Source of the DNA: a bacterium HR17
GTDB lineage: Bacteria > Armatimonadota > Fervidibacteria > Fervidibacterales > Fervidibacteraceae
DNA: 34,007 nucleotides
NCBI GenBank assembly: GCA_002898575.1
Contig: BEHT01000037.1
Span: forward strand, 1-34,007
Direction of reading: 5' to 3'
Notes under the pieces: generated by a model
What the model was told of the DNA's origin: nothing
The model's database searches: none
Seen by the model: the letters and a program-made list of their open reading frames with translations, nothing else
Translations under genes and position numbers: made by a program
In this document: piece after piece, positions 16,442 through 25,121 of the stretch
Numbering within the stretch: the first letter of the stretch is position 1
Layout: every line of letters starts with the position of its first letter

Positions 16442-17959
16442 ATGACGGTGCACGAAATCGTGGACGATTTGGACAAACTGTTGGCGGTGTTACCGCCACG
16501 CATCCGCAAAGTGCTGGAACAGCAGGACGAGTTATCCGAGTTGCTGGAAGTCGTGCTGGACTTGGGGCGCCAGCCTGAGGCGCGTTTTCCCCACCGTTTC
16601 GTTTATCTCAACGACGAGCCCGTTACCCGCGACGACCTTGATTTCGTCGTGGAGCGCGTCGGCGAATTCAACCGCGATAACCGCGCAGGCATTGAAGGGA
16701 CACTCCATCGCATCTCGTGCATCCGCAACCGCAGCGGGCGCATCGTCGGGCTGACCTGTCGTGTCGGGCGGGCAGTGTTCGGGACGGTCAACATCATCCG
16801 CGACATCGTGGAGTCAGGCAAAAGCATTTTGCTGCTGGGCAAGCCGGGTGTCGGGAAGACGACCAAGTTGCGGGAGATTGCCCGTATCTTGGCGGATGAG
16901 TTTGGCAAGCGGGTCATCGTCGTGGATACTTCCAACGAGATTGCGGGTGATGGCGATGTGCCTCATCCAGGCATCGGATTGGCACGCCGAATGCAAGTGC
17001 CTTCGCCCGAAAAGCAAGCCGATGTGATGATTGAAGCCGTTGAAAACCACATGCCCGAGGTCATCATCGTGGACGAAATCGGGCGCAAAGAGGAAGCCGA
17101 TGCCGCCCGCACCATTGCCGAGCGGGGTGTTCAGTTGGTTGCGACAGCGCACGGCAATACACTGGACAATTTGGTCGCTAACCCGCTGCTGTGCGATTTG
17201 GTCGGTGGCATCCAAGCCGTTACCCTTTCCGACGAAGAAGCCCGTCGGCGTGGGACGCAAAAGACCGTGCTGGAACGCAAAGCCCCACCGACCTTTGATG
17301 TCGTCGTGGAACTTATTGACCGCCACAAAGTCGCTATCCACCACGATGCCGCCAAAGCCGTTGACGCTTTGTTGCGGGGGCAACCCATTCAGCCCGAAAT
17401 CCGCGAAGAGTTGCCCGACGGCAGCGTCCGCATCGTTCAGCCCGCACAAGAGCCCAAAAGCGAAACACCGCCAACCCTAGCGGGTTTGTCCCGCGAGAAA
17501 GGCGGGCGCGTTTACGCCTACGGCGTTTCGCGCAAGCACCTAGAACGAGCGACGATTCTGCTGGGCATCCCGCTGCGGTTGGTCAATTCGCCCAACGACG
17601 CCGATGTCATCCTCACGCTGGAATCGCACTTGCGCAAGGGGCATGGTAACTTGCGCGCCGTCGCTGAACGCGGGCAAAAACCCGTGTTCGCGCTGCGCAG
17701 CAACACTTACGCCCAAGTGGAACGCACTTTGCGGCTCATCTTTGGCATCAGCCGAACGCCCGAAGAAGAGTTAGCCATCCGCGAAGCCGAAAGCGCCGTG
17801 CAGACCGTTTTGGAAGAGCGTCGCCCTGTGGAGTTGACGCCCGTCGGTCCGCACCTGCGCAAGTTGCAACATCAAGTCGCCGAGCGCTACCGCTTGCCCA
17901 GCGAATCCATCGGGCGCGAACCGCGCCGGCGTGTCGTGATTTACCCCAACAGCGATTGA
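16442..17959 (+). CDS. SpoIIIAA/Ycf45-type AAA ATPase with R3H-like C-terminus
   Basis: 505 residues. An N-terminal region (about 1-115, with LGRQPEARF and VTRDDLDFVVERVGEFNRDN) precedes a P-loop ATPase with Walker A LLGKPGVGKTTK (about 131-142), DTSNEIAGDGDVPHPGIG, and Walker B VIIVDEIGRKEEADAARTIA (about 207-226), followed by ATAHGNTLDNLVANP. After a linker, GVSRKHLERATILLGIPLRL and the DADVILTL region lead to a C-terminal R3H-like segment (VGPHLRKLQHQVAERYRLPS) ending near the stop. This is the architecture annotated as 'AAA ATPase, R3H domain' and is related to chloroplast Ycf45 and to SpoIIIAA. Single-stranded nucleic acid binding is likely but the cellular role is poorly known. It has its own promoter and converges on the sugar isomerase gene 6 nt downstream. 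Confidence 0.9.
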   Translation: MTVHEIVDDLDKLLAVLPPRIRKVLEQQDELSELLEVVLDLGRQPEARFPHRFVYLNDEPVTRDDLDFVVERVGEFNRDNRAGIEGTLHRISCIRNRSGRIVGLTCRVGRAVFGTVNIIRDIVESGKSILLLGKPGVGKTTKLREIARILADEFGKRVIVVDTSNEIAGDGDVPHPGIGLARRMQVPSPEKQADVMIEAVENHMPEVIIVDEIGRKEEADAARTIAERGVQLVATAHGNTLDNLVANPLLCDLVGGIQAVTLSDEEARRRGTQKTVLERKAPPTFDVVVELIDRHKVAIHHDAAKAVDALLRGQPIQPEIREELPDGSVRIVQPAQEPKSETPPTLAGLSREKGGRVYAYGVSRKHLERATILLGIPLRLVNSPNDADVILTLESHLRKGHGNLRAVAERGQKPVFALRSNTYAQVERTLRLIFGISRTPEEELAIREAESAVQTVLEERRPVELTPVGPHLRKLQHQVAERYRLPSESIGREPRRRVVIYPNSD

Positions 17960-17965
17960 GCCCAC

Positions 17966-18778
17966 CTACGCTTCTTCCCACAGTTGCCGCAAATAGCGGG
18001 CACACCGAGGCAAATCGTCCGCTGGGTCACCGACGACGCTACACTCCAAGCCCATAAACTTGCCGTAGCCGATCTCTTTGAGGGCGCGAAAGCACGGACG
18101 GAAATCGGTATGTCCGTGCGGCGGTGTCAGGCGGTTGCTGTCAGCGATGTGGATGTTGGCAAGGTAAGAGCCACCCAGCCGAATGGCTTCCGCCATGTCC
18201 CCTTCCTCAATGTTGGCGTGGAAGAAGTCAAACATCGTCCGCAGGTGTGGGTTGCCGACGGCGCGGCACAACGCGACGGCTTGCTCCACGCGGTTGGGAT
18301 GCCATTGCTCGTAGCGGTTGAGCGGTTCCACGATGACGACGACATTGCCCAACCGTTGCGCGTAATCCGCCAGTTCACCGTAAAGCGCCACCATCATCTG
18401 CCATTCCAACTCTTCCACCTTCTGCCACGGCGAAAGGTCGGGCAAACGAGGGCGGTTTTGCATTTTCGTCGGCAACAAGGGAACGCTGATGACGCCGACA
18501 GCGTTCAACTCGCTGGCGATTTCCAGCGCCGTCTTGTGGGATTGCACGGCACGGTCGCGCTCTTCTTTGCGGGCTTCAATCAACGCCCCGCCCCCGATGG
18601 ACGACACGATGCTGACCTGCACGCCCGTGACCCGCATCGCTTGCTTCACTTCCTCTAGGCATTCCTGACGGCTGCTGCGGGTCAACTCAATGGCGTCATA
18701 ACCCCATGCCTGCAGGTGGCGGAACTTTTCCGTCAAGGTTGCGCCGGGCACCATGTTCTCCCGCACCGCTAACCGCAT
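17966..18778 (-). CDS. Sugar phosphate isomerase/epimerase (xylose isomerase-like TIM barrel)
   Basis: 270 residues, AP-endonuclease-2 superfamily TIM barrel. Seen: WGYDAIELTRSSRQECLEEV early, VVIVEPLNRYEQWHPN (metal-binding Glu), LRTMFDFFHANIEEGD (metal-binding Asp and His), NIHIADSNRLTPPHGHTDF (His/Asp) and LECSVVGDPADDL near the end. The ATG at 18778 has GGGGAG 10 nt upstream, whereas a GTG at 18796 would overlap the preceding gene. Only 5 nt separate it from the Gfo/Idh gene, so the two form an operon. Such pairs commonly act in catabolism of unusual sugars or inositol-like polyols; the substrate cannot be named. Confidence 0.88.
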   Translation of the reverse strand: MRLAVRENMVPGATLTEKFRHLQAWGYDAIELTRSSRQECLEEVKQAMRVTGVQVSIVSSIGGGALIEARKEERDRAVQSHKTALEIASELNAVGVISVPLLPTKMQNRPRLPDLSPWQKVEELEWQMMVALYGELADYAQRLGNVVVIVEPLNRYEQWHPNRVEQAVALCRAVGNPHLRTMFDFFHANIEEGDMAEAIRLGGSYLANIHIADSNRLTPPHGHTDFRPCFRALKEIGYGKFMGLECSVVGDPADDLPRCARYLRQLWEEA

Positions 18779-18783
18779 CGCAG

Positions 18784-19845
18784 TCACACTCCCCACTCAA
18801 TCCTTTGGGGTGCGCCATGCGCCGAAGATGCGTAAATGGCATCGGTGATTTGCTGGACGACAAGCGCCTGCTCCAAACTCGTTTGCGGTTGCCGCCGCTC
18901 CAAAATGGCAGCGGCGAAGTCCGCCAACGGTCCGCGATGGGCGGTGTCCCAACTTTCATCACCTTGCCACAGCACTTTGGGCGTCACACCCCGTTCCGTC
19001 GTCCCTTCGTAAAACATGACGACTTTCGCCTTGTCGGGCACCATCTTGAACCGCAACGCCCCCTGTTCGCCGATGATTTCCCACACATCGTCGGGGGCTG
19101 TCGGCATGTATTCGCCCCGCTCGTAAGCGACGGTCAACGCCTCATCGCGCATTAAGGCGACGACATGCGTTTCGGCGTCAGAGCCCGGAGCGACATGAGG
19201 GATGAAAGGCGATGGCACCGTCCACATTTGCGCCAGCACCCATTGAGGGCGCCAACGCCAATCCAGCAGCCACAGAAGGTAGTCCAAGTCGTAACAGCCC
19301 CAGTTCATCAAAATGCCGCCCCCGTTCAAATCCCGCCGCAACCGCCACGCGGGCGGGGGTGTCGCTGGCGGTCCGTCGGCAGGGCGGATAGCGCGGATGC
19401 GGATGAGCCGCAAATCGCCCAACAGCCTGCTGTCCAACGCTTCCTTGACGACTTGCGCCGACGGCAAAAAACGATGGCGCGATGAGCAACAGCCCGCAAT
19501 CAAGTCGCCTTTGGCGGCGACCATCTGGCGCACTTCATTGGTGTTTATTGCGACAGGTTTTTCCACGAGCACATGCTTCCCTTCCGCAAAAGCGCGCAAC
19601 GCCACTTGCGCCCGCCCCGCTGCGGGGAACGCCAAAACGACCGCGTCCACATTAGGGTCGCTCAGCAACGCTTCAGCGCTTCCGTAAACGCGGGGCACAC
19701 CGAATTCCTGCGCCGCTGCCTGCGCGACTTCCTCGCGGACATCGGCGACGGCTACGACTTGGACGGACGACAAAGTCGTCGCGACCTTCAAATGCTGCCG
19801 TCCGATAACCCCGCAACCGATGACGCCCAACTGAATGACCGCCAT
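18784..19845 (-). CDS. Gfo/Idh/MocA family NAD(P)-dependent oxidoreductase
   Basis: 353 residues. The N-terminal Rossmann fold has LGVIGCGVIGRQHL and VVAVADVREE. The dinucleotide-linked catalytic region is EGKHVLVEKPVAINTNEV (EKP motif). The C-terminal alpha/beta domain includes LNGGGILMNWGCYDLDYLLW, where GGGILMNWGCYDLD fits the usual 'GGG.L.D.G.H..D' pattern with Asn and Cys-Tyr substitutions. GGTGAG is about 9 nt before the ATG. It is first in the operon with the isomerase. The oxidised substrate is unknown. Confidence 0.92.
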   Translation of the reverse strand: MAVIQLGVIGCGVIGRQHLKVATTLSSVQVVAVADVREEVAQAAAQEFGVPRVYGSAEALLSDPNVDAVVLAFPAAGRAQVALRAFAEGKHVLVEKPVAINTNEVRQMVAAKGDLIAGCCSSRHRFLPSAQVVKEALDSRLLGDLRLIRIRAIRPADGPPATPPPAWRLRRDLNGGGILMNWGCYDLDYLLWLLDWRWRPQWVLAQMWTVPSPFIPHVAPGSDAETHVVALMRDEALTVAYERGEYMPTAPDDVWEIIGEQGALRFKMVPDKAKVVMFYEGTTERGVTPKVLWQGDESWDTAHRGPLADFAAAILERRQPQTSLEQALVVQQITDAIYASSAHGAPQRIEWGV

Positions 19846-19890
19846 AGTTGTCTCACCCTATCTGAGTCAACGCGGCTTCGGCTGTGATGC

Positions 19891-19899
19891 ATTGTATCA
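19891..19899 (-). promoter_or_regulatory. Extended -10 promoter of the Gfo/Idh-isomerase operon
   Basis: Reading the minus strand, TGATACAAT is an extended -10 (TG plus TACAAT). No consensus -35 is visible because the terminator hairpin of the upstream prepilin gene occupies that position. Start would lie near 19884, about 40 nt from the ATG. Confidence 0.45.
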
Positions 19900-19911
19900 A
19901 CGGCAAAAGTG

Positions 19912-19937
19912 AAAGGCGCGCCCAAAGGCGCGCCTTT
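19912..19937 (-). terminator. Terminator hairpin after the DUF1559 prepilin gene
   Basis: AAAGGCGCGCC, a 4-nt loop and GGCGCGCCTTT form a perfect 11-bp stem. On the minus strand the hairpin is followed by TTTCACTTTT, a fair T-rich tail, and it lies about 50 nt after the prepilin stop codon. On the plus strand TTT also ends the stem, but no gene there needs it. Confidence 0.7.
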
Positions 19938-19988
19938 AAGTCGCCCTCAGCGATTGAGGTAAATGCAGAAAGAAAGCGTTTGCTGGGT

Positions 19989-20807
19989 CTATCGCCAATA
20001 ATTAGGGTCACATGGTTCTTCGTCGCATCGCATGAACCTGAGGGAGCCGCCCCAGCGGACCATGCGGATTTGTTGCCAAATATACCACTTGGCGTGTCCG
20101 TCTGCGAATACCAATAGGGAGCCTTTTAGGTGGCGACCGGCGTTGCTCTCATTGTAGGTGGCGAAGTTTGAGTTCCAATACTCCGGCCAAACAAGCCGCA
20201 CGACATGCCCTTGATTCGTCACGCCCCAGTTGTTCCCCATGCCCCAAGGGGTGAAGAACGCAGTTTCGCTATCGCCCCAGAGCACAAACTCTGCCGGCGT
20301 GCGCACCCGTGGCAAGCGCGTATAACCGTCAATATCGTTCTGCACCCACTCATTGTAGCCGTAACTGGTGAAGATAACCCAGTCAGGACGGTTGATGGCT
20401 GGATGGAGTCCGTAAGCGCCCCTACAATCCCACCAACCCCGGTTGCGGTTGGCTTGGGGGTCGTCACCCGCAGAAGCAAGCGGCCAACTCCAGTCGCGCC
20501 CCGTGCTGGGGCATTTGTAAACTTGCCTGTTGCGGATGTAGGGGTCCTGCATAACGGGAACAGGTGGGGCATACATTCCGCTGGGACCGCCAACCCAACA
20601 CGGCGTCCGCCAGAACGGGAAACGCTCGTCATAGTCCTGCGCATACTGCTGGGTCGCCAAACCGATGTTGCGGTTGTTGTTGGTGCATTGGCTTTGGCGC
20701 GCTTTCTCACGCGCTTGCGCGAACACGGGGAACAAAATCGCTGCCAAGATGGCGATGATCGCGATCACCACCAGCAGCTCAATCAAAGTGAACGCCGTGC
20801 GCTTCAT
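19989..20807 (-). CDS. Prepilin-like H-X9-DG (DUF1559) protein
   Basis: 272 residues. The start [20 protein letters not shown] is a type III (prepilin) signal: short basic leader, cleavage region before FTLIE and a hydrophobic helix, then [17 protein letters not shown]. The C-terminal [16 protein letters not shown] fits the H-X9-DG signature of DUF1559 proteins, abundant in Planctomycetes and Armatimonadota. It is probably a pseudopilin or minor pilin processed by prepilin peptidase, plausibly using the pilus machinery encoded at 2-9 kb. AAGGAGGTG lies 9 nt before the ATG at 20807. A second in-frame GTG at 20876 also has AAGGAGGTG upstream and would add 23 residues; the shorter form gives a typical leader. 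Confidence 0.9.
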   Translation of the reverse strand: MKRTAFTLIELLVVIAIIAILAAILFPVFAQAREKARQSQCTNNNRNIGLATQQYAQDYDERFPFWRTPCWVGGPSGMYAPPVPVMQDPYIRNRQVYKCPSTGRDWSWPLASAGDDPQANRNRGWWDCRGAYGLHPAINRPDWVIFTSYGYNEWVQNDIDGYTRLPRVRTPAEFVLWGDSETAFFTPWGMGNNWGVTNQGHVVRLVWPEYWNSNFATYNESNAGRHLKGSLLVFADGHAKWYIWQQIRMVRWGGSLRFMRCDEEPCDPNYWR

Positions 20808-20961
20808 GACACAACGCACCTCCTTCGTAGAGCGTATGCGCCACGCTTGTGGCGTGCAGCATCGGATTCGTATCACGACGACACCTCCTTTTTGCGAATG
20901 TTTGTGCCGCGCTTATTTGCGGCTTTGCTGAGTAACCCCCCATTCGCACCTTTAGCCCTGT

Positions 20962-20990
20962 AAGGTAGCACACTGCCTCTCATCTGTCAA
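20962..20990 (-). promoter_or_regulatory. Sigma70-type promoter of the DUF1559 gene
   Basis: On the minus strand, TTGACA (20985-20990, perfect) is followed by a 17-nt spacer and TACCTT (20962-20967) with a TGC extension. The predicted start near 20955 gives a leader of about 80 or 148 nt depending on which start codon is used. Confidence 0.65.
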
Positions 20991-20993
20991 CCC

Positions 20994-21272
20994 TTAACGG
21001 CAAAGGAACCGAACTTCGGCATTATCTGCGCCCTTCGGAGGAACTGTTGCCGCTCCCGCTGCTTCCACAACCCGCAGCACCGAGATTCGCCCTCGGTCGC
21101 GCGGAAATTGAAGCGTCGGAAGATGGGTTTCAGACCGACAGCCTGAGTGAAAAGGGGCGCACAACCTCTCTACTTGGCTCGTCGTGTGATCCAGTATGAC
21201 GAACTCCGTCACGCGTGGCGGAAAACTTTCGCTCTGAATTGCACTGGTAGGCGGATGAGAGCGTGATAAGCC
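20994..21272 (-). other. Non-coding or decayed stretch between prepilin and HEAT genes
   Basis: A minus-strand open frame covers most of this interval. Its translation contains gene-like text (PPRVTEFVILDHTTSQVERL, then RGRISVLRVVEAAGAA) but has no good start signal and includes an irregular His/Cys/Ser-rich middle. It could be the C-terminal remnant of a larger protein with a frameshift. I cannot assign a family and do not call it a gene. Confidence 0.15.
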
Positions 21273-21338
21273 ATGCTGCGTGGAGGAGCAGAACAGGCAC
21301 ACTTCAAGGAGAAAAGCGACCGGGAGGGGCTAAGGCTC

Positions 21339-21366
21339 TTTACACTCTACCTCAAACACATATATT
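21339..21366 (+). promoter_or_regulatory. Promoter of the HEAT/MoxR/VWA operon
   Basis: TTTACA (21339-21344), a 16-nt spacer and TATATT (21361-21366) each match five of six consensus positions. The predicted start near 21373 leaves about 32 nt before the ATG at 21405, with AAAGGAGG in between. The surrounding AT-rich patch stands out in this GC-rich window. Confidence 0.6.
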
Positions 21367-21404
21367 TTAAAGCAGAAAAAAGACTGAAAGGAGGGTTTAA
21401 GACA

Positions 21405-22454
21405 ATGACGAGCCTCAAAGTCAATTTGGATGAACTGCCGGCTACATTGGTAGAGTTATTGAACCCGTGGTCGGTTGGGTTGAAAGCGATGACGAATCTG
21501 ATCCTCGGCGTTCCTTGTGGCGGAGGTAAGCACGAAGTTACTGTTACGCTAACCAGGCAAGGCAAGGTGGAAATTTTTTCGCCGTGCCAACTCCTGCCTG
21601 AGCCTGCCAGAAAATTGGCAGGAAGCGATTGCCTTGTTCGCGTCTCAGAAGAACTCATTAAGGCACTGATCAATGCGTTGAGGGACGAGGTGGTTTGCAA
21701 AAGGGTAGTTGAAGTGTTAGCGCATATTGGCGCACCTGCCGTTAAGCCGCTCATTGAGGGGTTGAGGGATGAGCGAGTTCGGAGGGGAGCGGTTGAAGCG
21801 TTAGGGCGCATCGGTAAACCTGCCGTCAAACCCCTCGCTAAAGCGTTGAGGAATTGGGATTGGCGGATTCGGAGGGGAGCGGTTGAGGCATTAGGGCGCA
21901 TCGGTAAACCTGCCATTAAACCGCTCATTGAAGCGTTGGGGGATCGGCATGAGCTAGTTCGCGAGGGAGCGGTTGAAGCGCTGGTGTGTATTGGTAAACC
22001 TGCCGTTAAGCCGCTCATTGAAGCACTGGGGGATTGGCGAGTTCGGAGGGGAGCAGTTGAGGCGTTAGGACGCATCGGTAAACTTGCCGTTAAGCCGCTC
22101 ATTGAGGGGTTGAGGGATGAGCGAGTTCATAAGGGAGCGATAGAAGCGTTAGGGCGTATTGGCGCACCTGCCGTTAAACCGCTCATTGAGGGGTTGAGGG
22201 ATGAGCGAGTTCGGAGGGGAGCGGTTGAAGCGTTAGGGCGCATCGGTAAACCTGCCGTCAAACCCCTCATTGAAGCATTGAAAGACGAACGAGTCCGTGA
22301 GGAAGCGGTTGAGGCGTTGGTGCGCATTGGCGAGCCTGCTGTTGTGCTTTTAAGGCAAGTTTTGCGACAAACGAGCAGGGAAGACCCGTTGCGATGGGTC
22401 ATTATTCAAATTCTTCGGCAAATCCCTGAACGGGGTGAGCGACGATGGCGATAA
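21405..22454 (+). CDS. HEAT-repeat protein (PBS-lyase-like repeats)
   Basis: 349 residues. An N-terminal domain (about 1-83) with no recognised motif precedes eight short HEAT-like units of about 28 residues (84 to about 315) of the form VKPLIEGLRDERVRRGAVEA-LGRIGKPA, then a C-terminal cap. Several units are nearly identical at DNA level, for example 21730-21840 against 22159-22269. The ATG at 21405 has AAAGGAGG 10 nt upstream; an in-frame ATG at 21273 precedes the promoter and is unlikely. The end overlaps the next gene by 10 nt, so translation is probably coupled. HEAT arrays bind proteins or nucleic acids; here it is likely the recognition or scaffold partner of the AAA ATPase. Confidence 0.85.
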   Translation: MTSLKVNLDELPATLVELLNPWSVGLKAMTNLILGVPCGGGKHEVTVTLTRQGKVEIFSPCQLLPEPARKLAGSDCLVRVSEELIKALINALRDEVVCKRVVEVLAHIGAPAVKPLIEGLRDERVRRGAVEALGRIGKPAVKPLAKALRNWDWRIRRGAVEALGRIGKPAIKPLIEALGDRHELVREGAVEALVCIGKPAVKPLIEALGDWRVRRGAVEALGRIGKLAVKPLIEGLRDERVHKGAIEALGRIGAPAVKPLIEGLRDERVRRGAVEALGRIGKPAVKPLIEALKDERVREEAVEALVRIGEPAVVLLRQVLRQTSREDPLRWVIIQILRQIPERGERRWR

Positions 22455-23632
22455 TGCCCAAAGGTGGGAAAGAGTTGTTGATAGCCTTGCAGACGCCGTC
22501 GCCCAAAGGGCACATGGGCATCCCTGCGTTGCTTTGGGGTAACCCTGGCGAGGGAAAGTCCAGTTTTGTGGAGAGTTTGCATCGTGACGGTTTCCCCATC
22601 GTCACCCTCATTGCCTCCATCCACGATCCGACGGACTTTTCGGGGTTGCCCGTTCACCGTGATGGGAAAGTCCGTTTTGCTCCGCCTGAATGGGCTTTCG
22701 CTTTTGACGAGACGGGTCAGGGCGTCTTGTTTTTGGATGAGTTGACGACGGCGCCGCCTTCCGTTCAGGCTGCTTTGCTGCGAGTCATCTTGGAGCGAAA
22801 GGTCGGGTTTCGGGATTTGCCCAAAGGCGTTCGGGTTGTCGCAGCGGCAAACCCGCCTGACATCGTTTCTGGTGGTTGGGAACTTTCACCACCTCTTCGC
22901 AACCGCTTCGTCCACATCCGCTGGGAACTTTCGGACACCTCTTACTTGCAAGCGTTGCAAGATGGTTTTGCGCGTCCTGAATTGCCCGCTATTGACCCGA
23001 TACTGCACCAAGAGGCTAAAAGTTACTGGAAGATGATGGTCGCTGCCTTCCTGAAACTCAACCCAAATCTTGCGAGGACATCGGCATCGGACGAAGAACA
23101 CGCTTTCGCTTCACCCCGAACTTGGGACTACGCCATCGCCTTGATGGCGTCCTGTGACTTGTTAGGCGAAGCACCGAAGCCGGGCAAGCAGGGCAGCGAA
23201 GCGTTTTTGAACTTGGTAGAGGGCTGCATTGGACACGGTGCCGCCGTCGCGTTCGCCAAGTTTTTGTCAAGCCTGCGGTTACCTGACCCCGACGAGGTGC
23301 TGGATGGCAAAGCCCAAGCCACTGTCTCTAAACTGCGTGATGACGAATTGTATGTTCTGTTTTCAGCGATGGCTGCCGCATTGGTGCGACGACAGCAACA
23401 AGATGGTTTCGTGGATGCGATGTTGATTTTCCTTGATTTAGCGGAGCAAGTTTGTCGGGATGGGAAAGTGGACACGATCTTTGTCACGATGAGGCAAGTG
23501 GCACAAGGGCAGTTGTTATCCCATGCCGTCGCGGAAGCGCAAAGAAACGGAAGGTTAAAGGAGATGCAGGAAGCGCTGAAACGGACTTTTGAAAGAACGC
23601 CGTTGCAAGAGTTTGTGGCAACACTGGCGTAA
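22445..23632 (+). CDS. MoxR-type AAA+ ATPase
   Basis: 395 residues. Walker A GNPGEGKSS (32-40), Walker B VLFLDE (94-99), sensor-1 region VVAAANPPD (131-139) and SPPLRNRF with the arginine finger region soon after. MoxR-family ATPases act as chaperones that remodel or activate VWA-domain proteins; the VWA partner is the next gene, 19 nt downstream. The C-terminal 200 residues are helical, with FASPRTWDYAIALMAS resembling the lid region of this family. The ATG follows GGGGTGAG and lies inside the 3' end of the HEAT gene. Confident as MoxR-like; client and process are unknown. Confidence 0.9.
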   Translation: MAIMPKGGKELLIALQTPSPKGHMGIPALLWGNPGEGKSSFVESLHRDGFPIVTLIASIHDPTDFSGLPVHRDGKVRFAPPEWAFAFDETGQGVLFLDELTTAPPSVQAALLRVILERKVGFRDLPKGVRVVAAANPPDIVSGGWELSPPLRNRFVHIRWELSDTSYLQALQDGFARPELPAIDPILHQEAKSYWKMMVAAFLKLNPNLARTSASDEEHAFASPRTWDYAIALMASCDLLGEAPKPGKQGSEAFLNLVEGCIGHGAAVAFAKFLSSLRLPDPDEVLDGKAQATVSKLRDDELYVLFSAMAAALVRRQQQDGFVDAMLIFLDLAEQVCRDGKVDTIFVTMRQVAQGQLLSHAVAEAQRNGRLKEMQEALKRTFERTPLQEFVATLA

Positions 23633-23651
23633 AAAGGTCTGGTGATTGACC

Positions 23652-24902
23652 ATGACGCATAACGAGATAGAACAAGCCTTGCGAATGGCGAGGGCATATG
23701 CTGCCGAGAAGTTGCCTTGGTTTGCACCCGCTTTGTATGCGGCGAGATTGGTCATCACAGATGCCCTCCCTTTCCCCGCTGGTATTGACGAAAAGATGCG
23801 GGTTTACTTCAACCCACAATGGGTCGCTCAACTCCGGCAACAAACGAACGAGCAAAAGACAATTGCGCAGTTAGCGTGGATTTGGGTGCACGAAATTTGC
23901 CACCGCTTGCGAGAACACGGAGAACGAGCAAGAGAAAAGCAAACGGAGCACCTCCTCTGGAACATCGCTGCCGACTTGGAAATCAACGACGCTGAGTGGC
24001 AAGGGTTGGAACGACCTTCAAGGGCTTTGCTGCCTCAACTCTTTTATTTGCCTTGCGGAAAGTTGGCGGAGTTTTACTACCACGAGTTGGCGAAACTTCC
24101 TAATTTCATTGAAAGTCTCATCCTCCCAGTATGGGACGAAGGCAGTGGCGTGCATGGGCAAAGACGAGAGTGGGAGTTGCCTGACGATGAACCGCAAGCG
24201 CCGCCCTTGACGGAGTTGGAGCAAGAAGTGATGCGGCGCGCCGTCGCTGAGGCAATTGTGCGGCACAAAGACCGAGGCGTTATCCCTGCAGGTTGGTCGC
24301 GCTGGGCAGAAGAGGTCTTGCAGCCCAAAGTCGATTGGAAAAAGTTGCTCAAGCGGAAAGTGCGGGGCGCTATCACCATCGGGATAGGGCAACGGATAGA
24401 CTACTCGCTTGCCCGCCCTCATCGGCGGGCAGAAACTTACGAACCGGTGCTGCCTCCGTCGCTGCAGGGTGATTTTGTCCCGCGCGTTGTCTGTGTCGTA
24501 GACACTTCGGGGTCCATCGGCGAACGAGAGTTAGCCCAAGCGTTGGCGGAAGTTCGGCAAGTGTTGGAGACCCTTCGCACGCCTGTCGTCGTGCTACCTT
24601 GTGATGCCGTGCCTTATGAACCCGTCAAAGTTCTCACTGCCTCGCAACTTTTGCGACTGCACTTGAGAGGTGGCGGCGGGACGGACATGGTGGCAGGGAT
24701 TGAAGCGGCACTGCGGTTAAAACCTACGCCCGATGCCGTGATCGTTTTGACGGACGGATACACACCGTTCCCAAACCAACGATACCAAGTGCCCGTCATC
24801 TTCGGTATCTTTGCCCCAAACGGAAGCAGCGCAGCGCCGAAGCCTCCGATGCCACCTTGGCGGGAAAGCGATGTCGTTGTCATACCGTTGACAAACCCTT
24901 AG
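23652..24902 (+). CDS. DUF2201-type metallopeptidase-like plus VWA domain protein
   Basis: 416 residues. The N-terminal half has an HEXXH motif (WVHEICHRLREH, His80-Glu81 to His84) and LLWNIAADLEINDAEW, typical of the putative metallopeptidase domain of DUF2201 proteins. The C-terminal half is a VWA domain with an intact MIDAS: DTSGSIG near 283-289, GGGGTDM near 337-343 and VIVLTDGY near 357-364. This type is normally encoded next to a MoxR ATPase, as here. The ATG at 23652 follows GGTGAT by 5 nt; a TTG two codons earlier is in frame. Last gene of the three-gene unit. Confidence 0.88.
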   Translation: MTHNEIEQALRMARAYAAEKLPWFAPALYAARLVITDALPFPAGIDEKMRVYFNPQWVAQLRQQTNEQKTIAQLAWIWVHEICHRLREHGERAREKQTEHLLWNIAADLEINDAEWQGLERPSRALLPQLFYLPCGKLAEFYYHELAKLPNFIESLILPVWDEGSGVHGQRREWELPDDEPQAPPLTELEQEVMRRAVAEAIVRHKDRGVIPAGWSRWAEEVLQPKVDWKKLLKRKVRGAITIGIGQRIDYSLARPHRRAETYEPVLPPSLQGDFVPRVVCVVDTSGSIGERELAQALAEVRQVLETLRTPVVVLPCDAVPYEPVKVLTASQLLRLHLRGGGGTDMVAGIEAALRLKPTPDAVIVLTDGYTPFPNQRYQVPVIFGIFAPNGSSAAPKPPMPPWRESDVVVIPLTNP

Positions 24903-25121
24903 ATCGCTGCGCCTCACCGTTTCTGCGCTGTTGATGCGATAAAGCCCCTCAAGGCGAAAGCGCTGCTGCTTGGGGCGTTAAACGCTCCCGATTCTCAGCG
25001 AAGAGCATTGAACGCTTTCACGGTTTTCAAAGTTTCATGCGGTCGCTTTGCCCCGCTCGTTAGCGGACAGTTTTAACGCCACGGCGGCAAAAGCGTCGCA
25101 AACTTTTGGCGGTGGTGGCAA

